A stretch of 64,000 bases of DNA from Tamaricihabitans halophyticus (GTDB lineage Bacteria; Actinomycetota; Actinomycetes; Mycobacteriales; Pseudonocardiaceae): assembly GCF_004340875.1 (NCBI RefSeq), contig NZ_SLXQ01000009.1:1-64000 (forward strand), given 5' to 3'. Under the pieces are notes generated by a model. It ran no database searches. It worked only from the letters and a program-made list of their open reading frames with translations, and was not told where the DNA came from. The position numbers and the translations under genes were made by a program. Below are positions 9,685 through 18,017 of the stretch, in pieces. Each line of letters opens with the position of its first letter. Position 1 is the stretch's first letter.

Positions 9685-9726
9685 TGGGGCGGCGTCGGGG
9701 TAACCCGATGCCGCCCCATTTTTTTG
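9685..9726 (+). terminator. intrinsic terminator after the DUF6918 gene
   Basis: A GC-rich stem, GGGGCGGC[G]TCGGG paired with CCCGA[T]GCCGCCCC around a GTAA loop, is followed directly by a run of seven T residues. It is one of the few textbook rho-independent terminators in the window. Confidence 0.88.
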
Positions 9727-9760
9727 CGCGCCGGTTTTTGCGCGCCGGCCGCCCAAACGC

Positions 9761-9804
9761 GTTTAGCGTGCTGAACGCGATCAATCGCCTGGTCAGCGGG
9801 TTAA
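9761..9804. repeat. copy of the TCAGCGGGYTAA intergenic repeat
   Basis: GTTTAGCGTGC at 9761 and TCAGCGGGTTAA at 9793-9804 match the fourth unit of the array at 19286-19407 (ATTTAGCGTGC ... TCAGCGGGCTAAA). The TTAA supplies the TAA stop of the AraC gene. Function unknown. Confidence 0.5.
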
Positions 9805-10679
9805 GCGGCCGGTTGGGTTTCGGGTTCGCCCTCTACCGGTCGCAGGTAGGGGCGTTCCTCGGCGAGCCAGATGCCGGGTGCGCAGCCGGCGAGCGAGCGC
9901 CATTCGTTGGTCATATGTGCTTGGTCGTGGAAGCCGCAGTCCGCGGCGATATCGGCGAGTACCGGTTGCGGGGCCCGCAACAGCTGGGTGCGGCTGTGTT
10001 CGAAGCGCAGCACCCTGGCGAGTTGTTTGGGTGTGAGACCGAAGTGGTCGCGAAAGCGTGCGGCGAAGTGCCGGCGGCTCCAGCCGATCTCGTCGGCGAG
10101 CTGGGTGACGGCGAGGACGCCGCGGTGCCGGCGTAGGCGTTGCCATGCCCAGTCGATTTCCGCCGCGGCGGGTCGGCCGCCGCTCGGCCCTGCTTCGACG
10201 GCGGCGCGCAGGGTTTCGTCGAGGATCGCGAAGCGGTTCGACCAGTTGGTCGCCGCGGCGAGTCGGTCCGGCAGCGCGCGCATCCAGTTGCCTGGCAGTT
10301 CGTTGAGTTCGATCACTGAGCGGGTGAGTTCGGCGGCTGGCAGCCCGAGGAGCTGGTGTGCGGTGAGGGGGTGTAGTTCGAGTTGGACACCGCGCTGTAG
10401 CCGGTGCTGTTCAATGAGGACCGGGGTGTGGTGCAGCCCGCCGAGGCAACTGTCGTAGCCGTTGGCCGGTCGGCTGTGGTCCGGCAGGCCGCGGAACCGG
10501 ATCGGTTCGGCAAGGCTGATGACCAGTGTGAGGTATCTGCTTGGCAGTCCTCTGTGCACGCTCAGCGGAATGTTGTCCTGGTGGTATCCGATGTAGCGGT
10601 GCACCAGGTGGCGAAGCGCGGGGTGCGGCGCACGCAGCGCGAACTGCGTGTCTGCTGATGGGTATCCCCCTGCGGCCAC
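9801..10679 (-). CDS. AraC family transcriptional regulator
   Basis: A 292-residue regulator. The C-terminal quarter (about 170-275) carries the double helix-turn-helix of AraC proteins: LADEIGWSRRHFAARFRDHFG followed by DIAADCGFHDQAHMTNEWRSLAG. The N-terminal part, with YIGYHQDNIPLSVHRGLPS, resembles a small-ligand-sensing domain common in actinomycete AraC proteins; the ligand is unknown. The start is GTG. It lies 27 bp downstream of proX on the same strand, so it could be read through from the osmoprotectant operon, though its role there is only a guess. The TAA stop lies within a dispersed repeat. Confidence 0.85.
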   Translation of the reverse strand: MAAGGYPSADTQFALRAPHPALRHLVHRYIGYHQDNIPLSVHRGLPSRYLTLVISLAEPIRFRGLPDHSRPANGYDSCLGGLHHTPVLIEQHRLQRGVQLELHPLTAHQLLGLPAAELTRSVIELNELPGNWMRALPDRLAAATNWSNRFAILDETLRAAVEAGPSGGRPAAAEIDWAWQRLRRHRGVLAVTQLADEIGWSRRHFAARFRDHFGLTPKQLARVLRFEHSRTQLLRAPQPVLADIAADCGFHDQAHMTNEWRSLAGCAPGIWLAEERPYLRPVEGEPETQPAA

Positions 10680-10706
10680 GGTTCGACTGTACGCCGCCGG
10701 CGGTAC

Positions 10707-11597
10707 TCAGATCAGGTTGTGTTCGCGGAGGAAGTCGTCCGCGATCTCGGCTGGGTTGCGCTTTTCCAGGGTGAACTGGTCGTTGAGCCGGGTGAGTTCG
10801 TTGGTGCTGAGCGCGGCCGACACGTCGTTGAGTGCGCGCCGTTCGGCTGGGGTGAGGGCGCCGGCGGCGGCGAGCGGAACGATGTTCTGTGCTGGATACA
10901 TGTGTTTGGGGTCTTCGAGTTCGACGAAGTTGTTGGCTTCGATCACCGATGAGGTGCTGAACAGGTTGGCTACCTGCACGTCGCCGTCGCGTAGCGCGGC
11001 GACGGTGACGGGACCGCCGGTGTCGGTGGTCTGGATCTGCTTGAACTCGCAGCCGTAGAGCTCTTTGATCTGTGCTTCCCAGCGTTCGGCCCATTCGCCG
11101 GCGCCGCCGAAGACGAACTCGGCGCAGCGCGGGCCGAGATCGGCGATGGAGCGAATGCCTTGCCGGGCGGTTTCCTGCCGCACTACGAGTACGTCGGTGT
11201 TCTGCGCGGGCGATTGGTCGAGTACTTCGAAGCCGTTCGGCAGGGTTTCTTCGAGTTCCGCGTAGACCTCGTCCTGCGTGGTGACGCTGCTGTCCGGGTT
11301 GAAGTAGCGCAGCAGGTTGCCGCTGTATTCGGGGACGACGCTCAGCGATTTGTCTCGGAGCGCTTGGGCGACGACTTCCCTGCTGCCGACGGGTGGTGAG
11401 ACCGTCACGTTGTCCGCTCCGGCGTTGCGCAGCGCGCCCGCGTAGATCTCGGCGAGCAGCAGGTTCTCGCCGACGTCGGAGGCGCCGATGATGATCTCGC
11501 CGTCCGGGCCGCCTTCACCGCCGCCCTGTAGTGGGTTTCCGCAGGCGCTGAGCAGCAGTGCGAATGCGGCGAGGAGTGCGGGGATGAACCGTTTCAT
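10707..11597 (-). CDS. proX: osmoprotectant ABC transporter, substrate-binding lipoprotein
   Basis: A 296-residue lipoprotein (lipobox LSAC, Cys19) of the OpuAC/ProX type II binding-protein family. It begins the mature domain with IIIGASDVGENLLLAEIYAGAL and contains VVPEYSGNLLRYF, typical of glycine betaine/choline/carnitine binders. It delivers solute to the permease pair encoded immediately upstream. The ATG overlaps the stop of the preceding permease (ATGA), indicating translational coupling. The precise ligand cannot be deduced. Fourth gene of a four-gene operon. Confidence 0.9.
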   Translation of the reverse strand: MKRFIPALLAAFALLLSACGNPLQGGGEGGPDGEIIIGASDVGENLLLAEIYAGALRNAGADNVTVSPPVGSREVVAQALRDKSLSVVPEYSGNLLRYFNPDSSVTTQDEVYAELEETLPNGFEVLDQSPAQNTDVLVVRQETARQGIRSIADLGPRCAEFVFGGAGEWAERWEAQIKELYGCEFKQIQTTDTGGPVTVAALRDGDVQVANLFSTSSVIEANNFVELEDPKHMYPAQNIVPLAAAGALTPAERRALNDVSAALSTNELTRLNDQFTLEKRNPAEIADDFLREHNLI

Positions 11598-12286
11598 GGG
11601 TGGGTACCTCCGGCGGCCGCGCCACGTGCGGCGACGCGTAGTCCTTGGGGCACCACGATCCTGCTGAGTAGCGCGAAGACCAGGTCGAGCAGGACCGCGA
11701 GCAGCGCGGTGAGTAACGCGCCGCCCGCGACGGCGCTGTAGTCGAGGATCTTGAGCCCGTCCAGTAGGAAGCGGCCGAGGCCGTCCAGCCCGACGTAGGC
11801 GGCGACGGCGACGGTGGCGACGAGTTGCAGTACCGCGTTGCGGATGCCGCCCATGATCAGTGGGAGCGCGACCGGCACCTCGACTTGCCAGAGCCGTTGC
11901 CGGCCGGTCATTCCCATGCCGACGGCCGCGTCCACGACGACGCGGTCCGCTTCGGACACGCCGGCGTAGGTTCCGGCGAGGATGGGCGGGATGGCGAGCA
12001 CGACGAGGCCGATGATCGCGGCCGCTTCGGCGCCACTGATCAGCAGGAACAGGAAGGTGACCAGGCCGAGGGTGGGCAGCGAGCGGATCGCGTTGCTGGC
12101 GCCGACGAGTAGTACGCCGCCGCGTCCACTGTGGCCGACGAACAGCCCGAGTGGGATGGCGATGGCCGCCGCGATGAGTAGCGAGATGAGGGTGAATTCC
12201 ACATGTGCGAGCAGCTGTGCGGGGATTCCGCCGCTGCCGCGCCAGTTGGCTCCGTCGCCAAACCAGCTGATCAGGTCGCCAAGCAC
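11594..12286 (-). CDS. proZ: osmoprotectant ABC transporter permease
   Basis: A 230-residue integral membrane protein with about five to six transmembrane helices. The permease cytoplasmic loop is visible as EADRVVVDAAVGMGMTGRQRLWQVEVPVALPLI (EAA motif), which contacts the ATPase. The GTG at 12286 is chosen because homologues start near LGDLISWF and an AAAGGCAGGG ribosome site lies upstream; the longer open frame is Arg/Ser/Pro-rich and not credible. It begins 13 bp after the preceding permease and overlaps proX. Confidence 0.88.
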   Translation of the reverse strand: MLGDLISWFGDGANWRGSGGIPAQLLAHVEFTLISLLIAAAIAIPLGLFVGHSGRGGVLLVGASNAIRSLPTLGLVTFLFLLISGAEAAAIIGLVVLAIPPILAGTYAGVSEADRVVVDAAVGMGMTGRQRLWQVEVPVALPLIMGGIRNAVLQLVATVAVAAYVGLDGLGRFLLDGLKILDYSAVAGGALLTALLAVLLDLVFALLSRIVVPQGLRVAARGAAAGGTHP

Positions 12287-12299
12287 TGTGCCCTGCCTT

Positions 12300-13004
12300 T
12301 CAGATGGCTCCGCCACGACTGTCGGCTGGCTCCGCCGCGGCCGGTTGTCCGCTGGCGCGCTGCCATGGGGTGAGTGCCCGGCGCAGCGCGACGAGCAGTA
12401 GGTCGACGACGAAGGCAAGTACCACGGTGAGCACGATGCCGACGATGATCGGCGCGTAGTACTCCCGTTGGAAGCCGTCGGTGAACAGCACGCCGAGCCC
12501 GCCGGTTCCGATCAGCGCGCCGACGCTGACCAGGCTGATGTTGCTGACCGAGCCGACTCGGACGCCGGCGGCGAGTACGGGTACCGCGAGTGGCAGTTCG
12601 ACCGCGACGAACCGGCGGATTGGCCGGTAGCCCATCGCGGTGGCCGCCGCGATCACGTGGCTGGGTACCGCGTCCAGCGCGTCGACGACCGGGCGGACCA
12701 GCAGCGCGGTGGTGTAGACGGTGAGCGCGACGATGACGTTCGCGCTGTCCAGGATTTTGGTGCCGATGATGCTTGGCACGAGCAGGAACAGGGCCAGCGA
12801 GGGGATGGTGAACAGGAGGTTGGCCAATACCAGTGCGACGGCGCGGACTGGCCGCCAGCGTTGGGCCGCCCAGCCGATGCAGATGGCGAGCACGATGCCG
12901 CAGACGAGTGGCACGAGCGCGAGGTAGATGTGGTCGCCGAGCGCGACGAGTACCTGGTCTCGGTTGTAGGGGCTGCCGAGGAAGTCGAGGAGCTCTTGCC
13001 ACAT
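12300..13004 (-). CDS. proW: osmoprotectant ABC transporter permease
   Basis: A 234-residue membrane protein, paralogous in type to the following permease, with about six helices and the EAA-like loop DAVPSHVIAAATAMGYRPIRRFVAVELPLAVP. The two permeases presumably form a heterodimeric channel. The ATG at 13004 overlaps the stop of the ATPase gene (ATGA), giving tight coupling. A long Arg-rich upstream extension of the frame is the shadow of the ATPase gene and is excluded. Confidence 0.9.
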   Translation of the reverse strand: MWQELLDFLGSPYNRDQVLVALGDHIYLALVPLVCGIVLAICIGWAAQRWRPVRAVALVLANLLFTIPSLALFLLVPSIIGTKILDSANVIVALTVYTTALLVRPVVDALDAVPSHVIAAATAMGYRPIRRFVAVELPLAVPVLAAGVRVGSVSNISLVSVGALIGTGGLGVLFTDGFQREYYAPIIVGIVLTVVLAFVVDLLLVALRRALTPWQRASGQPAAAEPADSRGGAI

Positions 13005-14086
13005 CAGCCGGCGCTCCCCCGGTTGATGACCTCGAGTACGGTTTCGGCGCTGACTACCCCGAGGTAGGCGCCGGTGTCGTCGACGACGACACCCTGGCCG
13101 GCTGGGGAGGACAGCGCGGCGTCCAGCGCGCCGCGTAGTGAGCTGCCGTGCCCGTGTAGTGAGCCGCCGGCGTGCAGGTCGCCTTCGCGTAGTGCGGCGC
13201 TCGGCGCGCTGCCTGGGCTTCGCCAGCCGCGCGGCTGGCGTTGCTCGTTGAGGGCGAGCACCCATTCCGAGCCGGTGGCTTCGACTGGTGCGCCGATGGT
13301 CACGGTCGGCACCTGGCTCAGCGTCAGTCCGGTGGAGTCCAGGAAGGACAGCCCTCGGTAGCCGCGATCCTTGCCGACGAAGTTGGCGACGAAGTCGTCG
13401 GCGGGGTCGCGCAGTACATCGGCTGGCGAACCGTACTGGGCGAGCAGCCCGCCGGTGCGGAACACGGCTACTTTCTCGCCGATCCGGACCGCTTCGTCGA
13501 TATCGTGGGTGACGAACACGACCGTCTTGTCCAGCTCGTCCTGTAGCCGCAGGAGTTCGTCCTGGAGGCCTTCGCGGACGACTGGGTCGACGGCGCTGAA
13601 CGGTTCGTCCATCAGCAGGACGGGTGGGTCGGCGGCGAGCGCGCGGGCCACGCCGACGCGTTGTTGTTGCCCGCCGGAGAGCTGTGCCGGATAGCGTTTG
13701 CCGAGTTCGGCTGGCAGGCCAACGAGCTCGAGTAGTTCGCCGGCCCTGGCGCGGGCTTTGGCGCGGGTCCAGCCGGAGAGCAGTGGCACGGTGGCGATGT
13801 TGTCCAGCAGGTTGCGGTGCGGGAACAGGCCGGCTTGTTGGATGACGTATCCGATGCCGCGGCGCAGTACTGCCGGGTGTGGGGTGCGGATGTCCTCGCC
13901 GCCGACCAGGATGGTGCCGGAGCTGGGCTCGACCATCCGGTTGACCATCCGCAGTGAGGTGGTTTTACCGCAGCCGGAGGGCCCGACGAATACGGTGATG
14001 GTGCCTTCTTCGACGGACAGGGACAGCTCGTCCACCGCGGTCGTCCCGTCGGGGAACCGCTTCGTCACGGCCTGGAATTCGATCAC
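13004..14086 (-). CDS. proV: osmoprotectant ABC transporter, ATP-binding subunit with CBS region
   Basis: A 360-residue ATPase energising solute uptake. Walker A GPSGCGKT is at 35-42, the signature LSGGQ at 136-140, and Walker B LLMDEP at 157-162, followed by FVTHDIDEA. Residues about 250-360 form a CBS-like region, the part that senses ionic strength in OpuA/ProV relatives. The GTG at 14086 is used because GGAGG lies 7 nt upstream and the protein then begins directly with IEFQAVTKRF. First gene of a divergently controlled four-gene operon (ATPase, two permeases, binding protein). Confidence 0.92.
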   Translation of the reverse strand: MIEFQAVTKRFPDGTTAVDELSLSVEEGTITVFVGPSGCGKTTSLRMVNRMVEPSSGTILVGGEDIRTPHPAVLRRGIGYVIQQAGLFPHRNLLDNIATVPLLSGWTRAKARARAGELLELVGLPAELGKRYPAQLSGGQQQRVGVARALAADPPVLLMDEPFSAVDPVVREGLQDELLRLQDELDKTVVFVTHDIDEAVRIGEKVAVFRTGGLLAQYGSPADVLRDPADDFVANFVGKDRGYRGLSFLDSTGLTLSQVPTVTIGAPVEATGSEWVLALNEQRQPRGWRSPGSAPSAALREGDLHAGGSLHGHGSSLRGALDAALSSPAGQGVVVDDTGAYLGVVSAETVLEVINRGSAG

Positions 14087-14312
14087 GCCGGGACCTCCAG
14101 CTGACCCGACGGCCACTTGCCGGCCGCCGCACGAGGTCCCGACCCTAGCGTGTGGGTACGACAGGTCGCACCAGTTCTCGAAATCTGGTTTGTCGGTGTT
14201 TACGGTGGTACCGCGCGTGAGGTGGTCACGAGGTTGCCGTCGGGCTGGTGCGCGGTTCCCGTGCAGGGTGGCCGGCTGGCGAGTGGCGCACGGACTCTAG
14301 GCTGGACGTATT

Positions 14313-15908
14313 GTGCGCGTAGATGAATCCTCGGAGTCTCCTAGCCAGCGGATGGCTGACTACCTCGCGTTGTTCGGAGTGGACAGTCGGAAACCACGGC
14401 GGGTGCTGGAACTGCTGTGTTCTGGGTGGTATTCCATCGATGAGCTGATTGCGGGTACGGCGGTACCGCACCGTACGGTGCGGGAGATCGTGGAGCTGCT
14501 TGGTGAGCGGTTGGTGTGGCGCGCCGATCGGTGTCAGCTCGCCGAGCGGTACCGGTCGGATTACCTGTCGCTGTTCGAGGGGCGGGCTGGTGCCGGTTTC
14601 GAGCCGGCTGAGCTGCTTGCGCGGTTGACCGAGGCGATCGCGAATGTGCCGGCCGCCTTGGCTGTACTGGATCATGTCCCTGCCACTCCGGAAAGCGTGT
14701 TACGCCGGGCGCAGTGGCTTGACCAGCGGTTCGACTTGTCCGGCGCGCGGATCCTGTGTCTCGGCGATCATGATCTGACCTCGGTCGCGTTGCGGATGCT
14801 GCGCCCCGATGTGCATCTCACCGTGGTCGATGTGGACGACCGCCTCCTAGGATATTTGGAAGGGATCTTCCCGCGAGGTCAATGGCCCGTTGGTACCGGC
14901 GAGCCGATTCGCACGCTGCACGCGGATTTCCGGCTGGGTCTGCCGCCTTCGGTGCTGGCTGATGTGGATCTGGTGTTCACCGATCCGCCGTACACTCCGG
15001 ACGGTATCGAGCTGTTCCTGCGCCGCGGCATGGAAAGCCTGCGTGATCCACACGCGGGCCGGGTGGTGCTCGCTTACGGCTACAGCGCGCGCACCCCGAC
15101 GCTCGGCTGGCAGGTGCAGCGCGCGATCGTGGACCTCGGCCTGCTGATCGAGGAGCTGGTGCCGGACTTCGACCGCTACCGGGGCGCGCCGGCGATCGGG
15201 AGCGCCAGTGATCTCCACGTGTGCCGGCCAGCCGGAAAGCCCGCGAAACGTGGCAGGGCGAAGCGCGCGATCTACACGCATGGCGCACAGTCCGTGGAGG
15301 CCGCGACCGAAGCGCCGACCGAGGTTCGCGCCCGGTTCCGCGAGTTGGTCGACGCGGCGGAACAACTCCGCGGCCCCGACTGGGACCGCGCGCGGCAGGC
15401 GACGCCGCTTGCCGTCTACGACCTCACCGCGGACCCCGGCGCCTGGCTGGCCCGCACCCTGTTGGCCAGCAACGCCGAGCGGGTGGCGGTGTTACTGCGC
15501 AACGATCATCCCGATCTGGCGACCGGAACGGCGCAGCGGGCGATCGCCGAGCTGCTGGACGGCAAGTACACCCTGCGGCCGCACCGCAGTACTCCGGATG
15601 CGCGGCACGCGATCCTGTATGCCGACCGCGTGGCGCACACCGAACTGGCCCCGCAGGAGCGCGTGCTGCGCGAGGTACTGGATCGGGCGCACGGCAAACT
15701 CGGCAACACCTGGCCGGAGGCGCTGGCCACGGTATGCGGCCAGCATCGCAAAACCGCGCGCGAAGCTGTTCAACAGGCGATCGCCGAGCGCCACCCGCCC
15801 GCGGTACTGGACGCCCGGCTGATCGATCTGTCGATCCCGCGCATCCGGCAGTTGCGCGGGATCATCGCCACGACGGCCAGCACAGCACCCGGTGACCGCG
15901 TCCTTTAG
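14313..15908 (+). CDS. BpsA-like branched-polyamine synthase family protein
   Basis: A 531-residue protein in three parts: an N-terminal winged-helix-like region (about 15-90), a central Rossmann domain of the bis-aminopropyl spermidine synthase (DUF43) family, and an extra C-terminal region (about 345-531). The central domain shows LCLGDHDLTS (149-158), VVDVDD (171-176) and FTDPPYTPDGIELFL, with DPPY at 224-227. In thermophilic archaea and Thermus the family adds two aminopropyl groups to one spermidine nitrogen; the actinomycete substrate is not established. DPPY also occurs in DNA N6-methyltransferases, but the surrounding FTDPPYTPDGIELFLRRG is BpsA-like. The start is GTG at 14313; ATG at 14352 is an alternative. 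The TAG stop lies inside a hairpin repeat. Confidence 0.75.
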   Translation: MRVDESSESPSQRMADYLALFGVDSRKPRRVLELLCSGWYSIDELIAGTAVPHRTVREIVELLGERLVWRADRCQLAERYRSDYLSLFEGRAGAGFEPAELLARLTEAIANVPAALAVLDHVPATPESVLRRAQWLDQRFDLSGARILCLGDHDLTSVALRMLRPDVHLTVVDVDDRLLGYLEGIFPRGQWPVGTGEPIRTLHADFRLGLPPSVLADVDLVFTDPPYTPDGIELFLRRGMESLRDPHAGRVVLAYGYSARTPTLGWQVQRAIVDLGLLIEELVPDFDRYRGAPAIGSASDLHVCRPAGKPAKRGRAKRAIYTHGAQSVEAATEAPTEVRARFRELVDAAEQLRGPDWDRARQATPLAVYDLTADPGAWLARTLLASNAERVAVLLRNDHPDLATGTAQRAIAELLDGKYTLRPHRSTPDARHAILYADRVAHTELAPQERVLREVLDRAHGKLGNTWPEALATVCGQHRKTAREAVQQAIAERHPPAVLDARLIDLSIPRIRQLRGIIATTASTAPGDRVL

Positions 15909-15922
15909 GGATCTTGCGGGTC
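15894..15922. repeat. hairpin repeat A, between two convergent stop codons
   Basis: GACCGC and GCGG[G]TC flank a 16-nt loop whose reverse complement is AAGATCCCTAAAGGAC. It overlaps the TAG of the BpsA-like gene and the TGA of the malic enzyme gene, a place where a bidirectional terminator would be expected. On the minus strand it is nearly identical to the copy at 50664-50691. Confidence 0.7.
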
Positions 15923-17090
15923 AGGCCGACTCGTCGTGCGCGGCCTTCTCCACGGCTGCGGACACGGCTGGCGCGACACGTGGGTCCAGCGCGCTCGGCA
16001 CGATCCGCTCCGGATGCAGATCCTCCGCCGCCACCTGGAAAATCGCGTCCGCGGCGGCCAGCTTCATCCGGTCGCTGATCTTTCGCGCGCCAGCGTCCAG
16101 TGCACCGCGGAATACTCCGGGGAAGGCAAGCACGTTGTTGATCTGGTTCGGGAAATCACTGCGTCCGGTGGCGACCACCCTGGCGTACCGCGCGGCGACC
16201 TCCGGGTGGATCTCCGGGTCCGGATTGGACAGTGCGAACACGATCGCGCCGGAATGCATGGTGGCCAGTTCGGCCTCGGTGATCGTGGAACCAGACAGTC
16301 CGATGAAGACATCCGCGCCGGCGAGCGCGTCTTCGAGACCGCCGCGCAGCCCAGAGGCGTTGGTCTCCGCCGCGAGCTGTTCCTTGATCGCGTTCAGGCC
16401 GGCGCGGCCCGGGTGGATGATGCCCTTCGAGTCGAGCATGGTCACCTCGCCCACCCCGGCGTTACGCAGAATGCGCGCGCAGGCCACGCCGGCGGCGCCG
16501 GCCCCGGAGATCACCACGCGCAGCTGGTTCATCTCCCTGCCTTCCACGGCGAGCGCGCCGCGCAGCGCGGCGAGCACCACGATCGCCGTGCCGTGCTGAT
16601 CGTCGTGCATCACCGGGCAGTCGAGCGCTTCGATGACCCGCTCCTCCAGCTCGAAGCAGCGCGGCGCCGAGATGTCCTCCAGGTTCACCGCGCCGAACGA
16701 GGGGCGCAGCCGAACCAGCGTTTCCACGATCTCGTCCACATCGTTGGTGTTGAGCACCAGTGGAATGGAGTTCAGCCCAGCGAAACTCCGGAACAGCGCG
16801 GACTTGCCCTCCATCACCGGAAGTGACGCGCTCGCGCCGATGTCGCCGAGGCCGAGCACCGCGCTACCGTCGCTGACTACCGCAACCACGCGATGCGCCC
16901 AGGTGTAGCGCTCGGCGAGCGCCGGCTCGGCCGCGATCGCCCTGCTTACCTTCGCCACGCCCGGGGTGTACGCGATGGACAGATCCCGCTGGTTCGCGAT
17001 CTGCCGCGGTACCTCGACCGAGAGCTTGCCGCCCTCGTGTCCGCTGAACACATCTTCGTCGGTGACCTGGTTGTTGGCTTCGTTGCTCAC
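15921..17090 (-). CDS. NAD(P)-dependent malic enzyme
   Basis: A 389-residue enzyme converting malate to pyruvate and CO2 with reduction of NAD(P). The N-terminal malic domain has the YTPGVAKVSRAI loop with the catalytic tyrosine; metal-binding NLEDISAPRCFELE and VMHDDQHGTAIV follow; the NAD-binding domain has ISGAGAAGVACARIL. FALSNPDPEIHPEVA and FPNQINNVLAFPGVFRGALD are characteristic of the short bacterial family. The GTG at 17090 (VSNEANN) is preferred over the upstream ATG because GAGGA precedes it and the extra 18 residues are not family-like. It is convergent with the BpsA-like gene. Confidence 0.93.
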   Translation of the reverse strand: MSNEANNQVTDEDVFSGHEGGKLSVEVPRQIANQRDLSIAYTPGVAKVSRAIAAEPALAERYTWAHRVVAVVSDGSAVLGLGDIGASASLPVMEGKSALFRSFAGLNSIPLVLNTNDVDEIVETLVRLRPSFGAVNLEDISAPRCFELEERVIEALDCPVMHDDQHGTAIVVLAALRGALAVEGREMNQLRVVISGAGAAGVACARILRNAGVGEVTMLDSKGIIHPGRAGLNAIKEQLAAETNASGLRGGLEDALAGADVFIGLSGSTITEAELATMHSGAIVFALSNPDPEIHPEVAARYARVVATGRSDFPNQINNVLAFPGVFRGALDAGARKISDRMKLAAADAIFQVAAEDLHPERIVPSALDPRVAPAVSAAVEKAAHDESA

Positions 17091-17417
17091 GGTAATGATC
17101 GTGTCCTCAAGTAGGGCTCGCGGTTCATACGGACATCTCGGCACGGTCCGGCGGGGTCACACCGGGTGCTCGGATGTCGTGGTGACGACGCCGGGCATGA
17201 TGACTCCGGGCAGTACGTGTCCGCCGTATCGCGGTGGCGGTACCGGCACGGACCAGACTGTTGCCCTTCAGTGTCGCAGGCAACCAACCCCGTGTCTGCG
17301 GTGGGGATCACATCACCGGCGACTTCTTCGCAGGTCAACGGCCACTTCTCAAGACGTCCGTCCGGTTTGCTTTGCCTTGTTGCGGTGCGCGTGAGCACGT
17401 TCACTAGGGTGCTCGCC
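17091..17417. other. divergent intergenic region, malic enzyme / epimerase
   Basis: About 327 bp expected to hold two divergent promoters. Small palindromes such as CGGTACCG are visible, but no pairing of -35 and -10 boxes or known operator stands out. No gene is supported here. Confidence 0.45.
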
Positions 17418-18017
17418 GTGCGCACACGACAGCTGGCCATCGAGGGCGTCTTCGAGTTCATCCCGACCGCGTATCCGGATCATCGGGGTTTGTTCGTCGC
17501 GCCGTTTCACGAGTCGGCCTTTCGCGAGGCGGTGGGTCACCCGTTGCGGTTAGCGCAAACGAACCACAGTGTCTCCCGCCAAGGCACGATTCGCGGCGTA
17601 CATTTCGCCGACACTCCGCCAGGGCAGGCCAAGTACGTGTACTGCCCGCGCGGCGCCTTGCTCGATGTGGTTGTCGATATCCGGATCGGTTCGCCGACGT
17701 TCGGCGCGTGGGACGCGGTGCGGTTGGATGCCGAAGAGTTCCACGCCGTCTACATCCCGGAGGGGCTCGGGCACGCCTTCATCGCGCTCGAAGACGACAC
17801 CGCGCTCGCCTATTTCTGTTCGACCAGCTACAACCCGTCGGCCGAACACGGCATCTCTCCACTGGACACCCGGCTCGGCTTGCCCTGGCCGGACGACATC
17901 CCGCATATCTTGTCCGAAAAGGACACCAATGCGCCCAGTCTCGCGGAAGCGGAAGCAGCAGGACTGCTGCCCAAATACGTGGACTGCCTCGCCTGGTACG
18001 AGCAGCTACGTAACTAG
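17418..18017 (+). CDS. dTDP-4-dehydrorhamnose 3,5-epimerase (RmlC-like)
   Basis: A 199-residue cupin-fold epimerase of nucleotide-sugar metabolism. RmlC landmarks are visible: GTIRGVHF (catalytic histidine), PPGQAKYVYCPRGALLDVVVDIR, AVYIPEGLGHAF and AYFCSTSYNPSAEHGISP, which contains the catalytic-tyrosine region. No rmlA, rmlB or rmlD accompanies it, so it may act in a dispersed rhamnose pathway or on another 4-keto sugar. The GTG at 17418 gives the usual N-terminus; AGGG lies close upstream. Its last 12 bp overlap the convergent secreted hydrolase gene. Confidence 0.86.
   Translation: MRTRQLAIEGVFEFIPTAYPDHRGLFVAPFHESAFREAVGHPLRLAQTNHSVSRQGTIRGVHFADTPPGQAKYVYCPRGALLDVVVDIRIGSPTFGAWDAVRLDAEEFHAVYIPEGLGHAFIALEDDTALAYFCSTSYNPSAEHGISPLDTRLGLPWPDDIPHILSEKDTNAPSLAEAEAAGLLPKYVDCLAWYEQLRN

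Noticed and set aside
14879-15000. DPPY motif as evidence for a DNA adenine methyltransferase
   Set aside because: The surrounding sequence and domain length fit the BpsA/DUF43 family better; no target-recognition domain or restriction partner is present.
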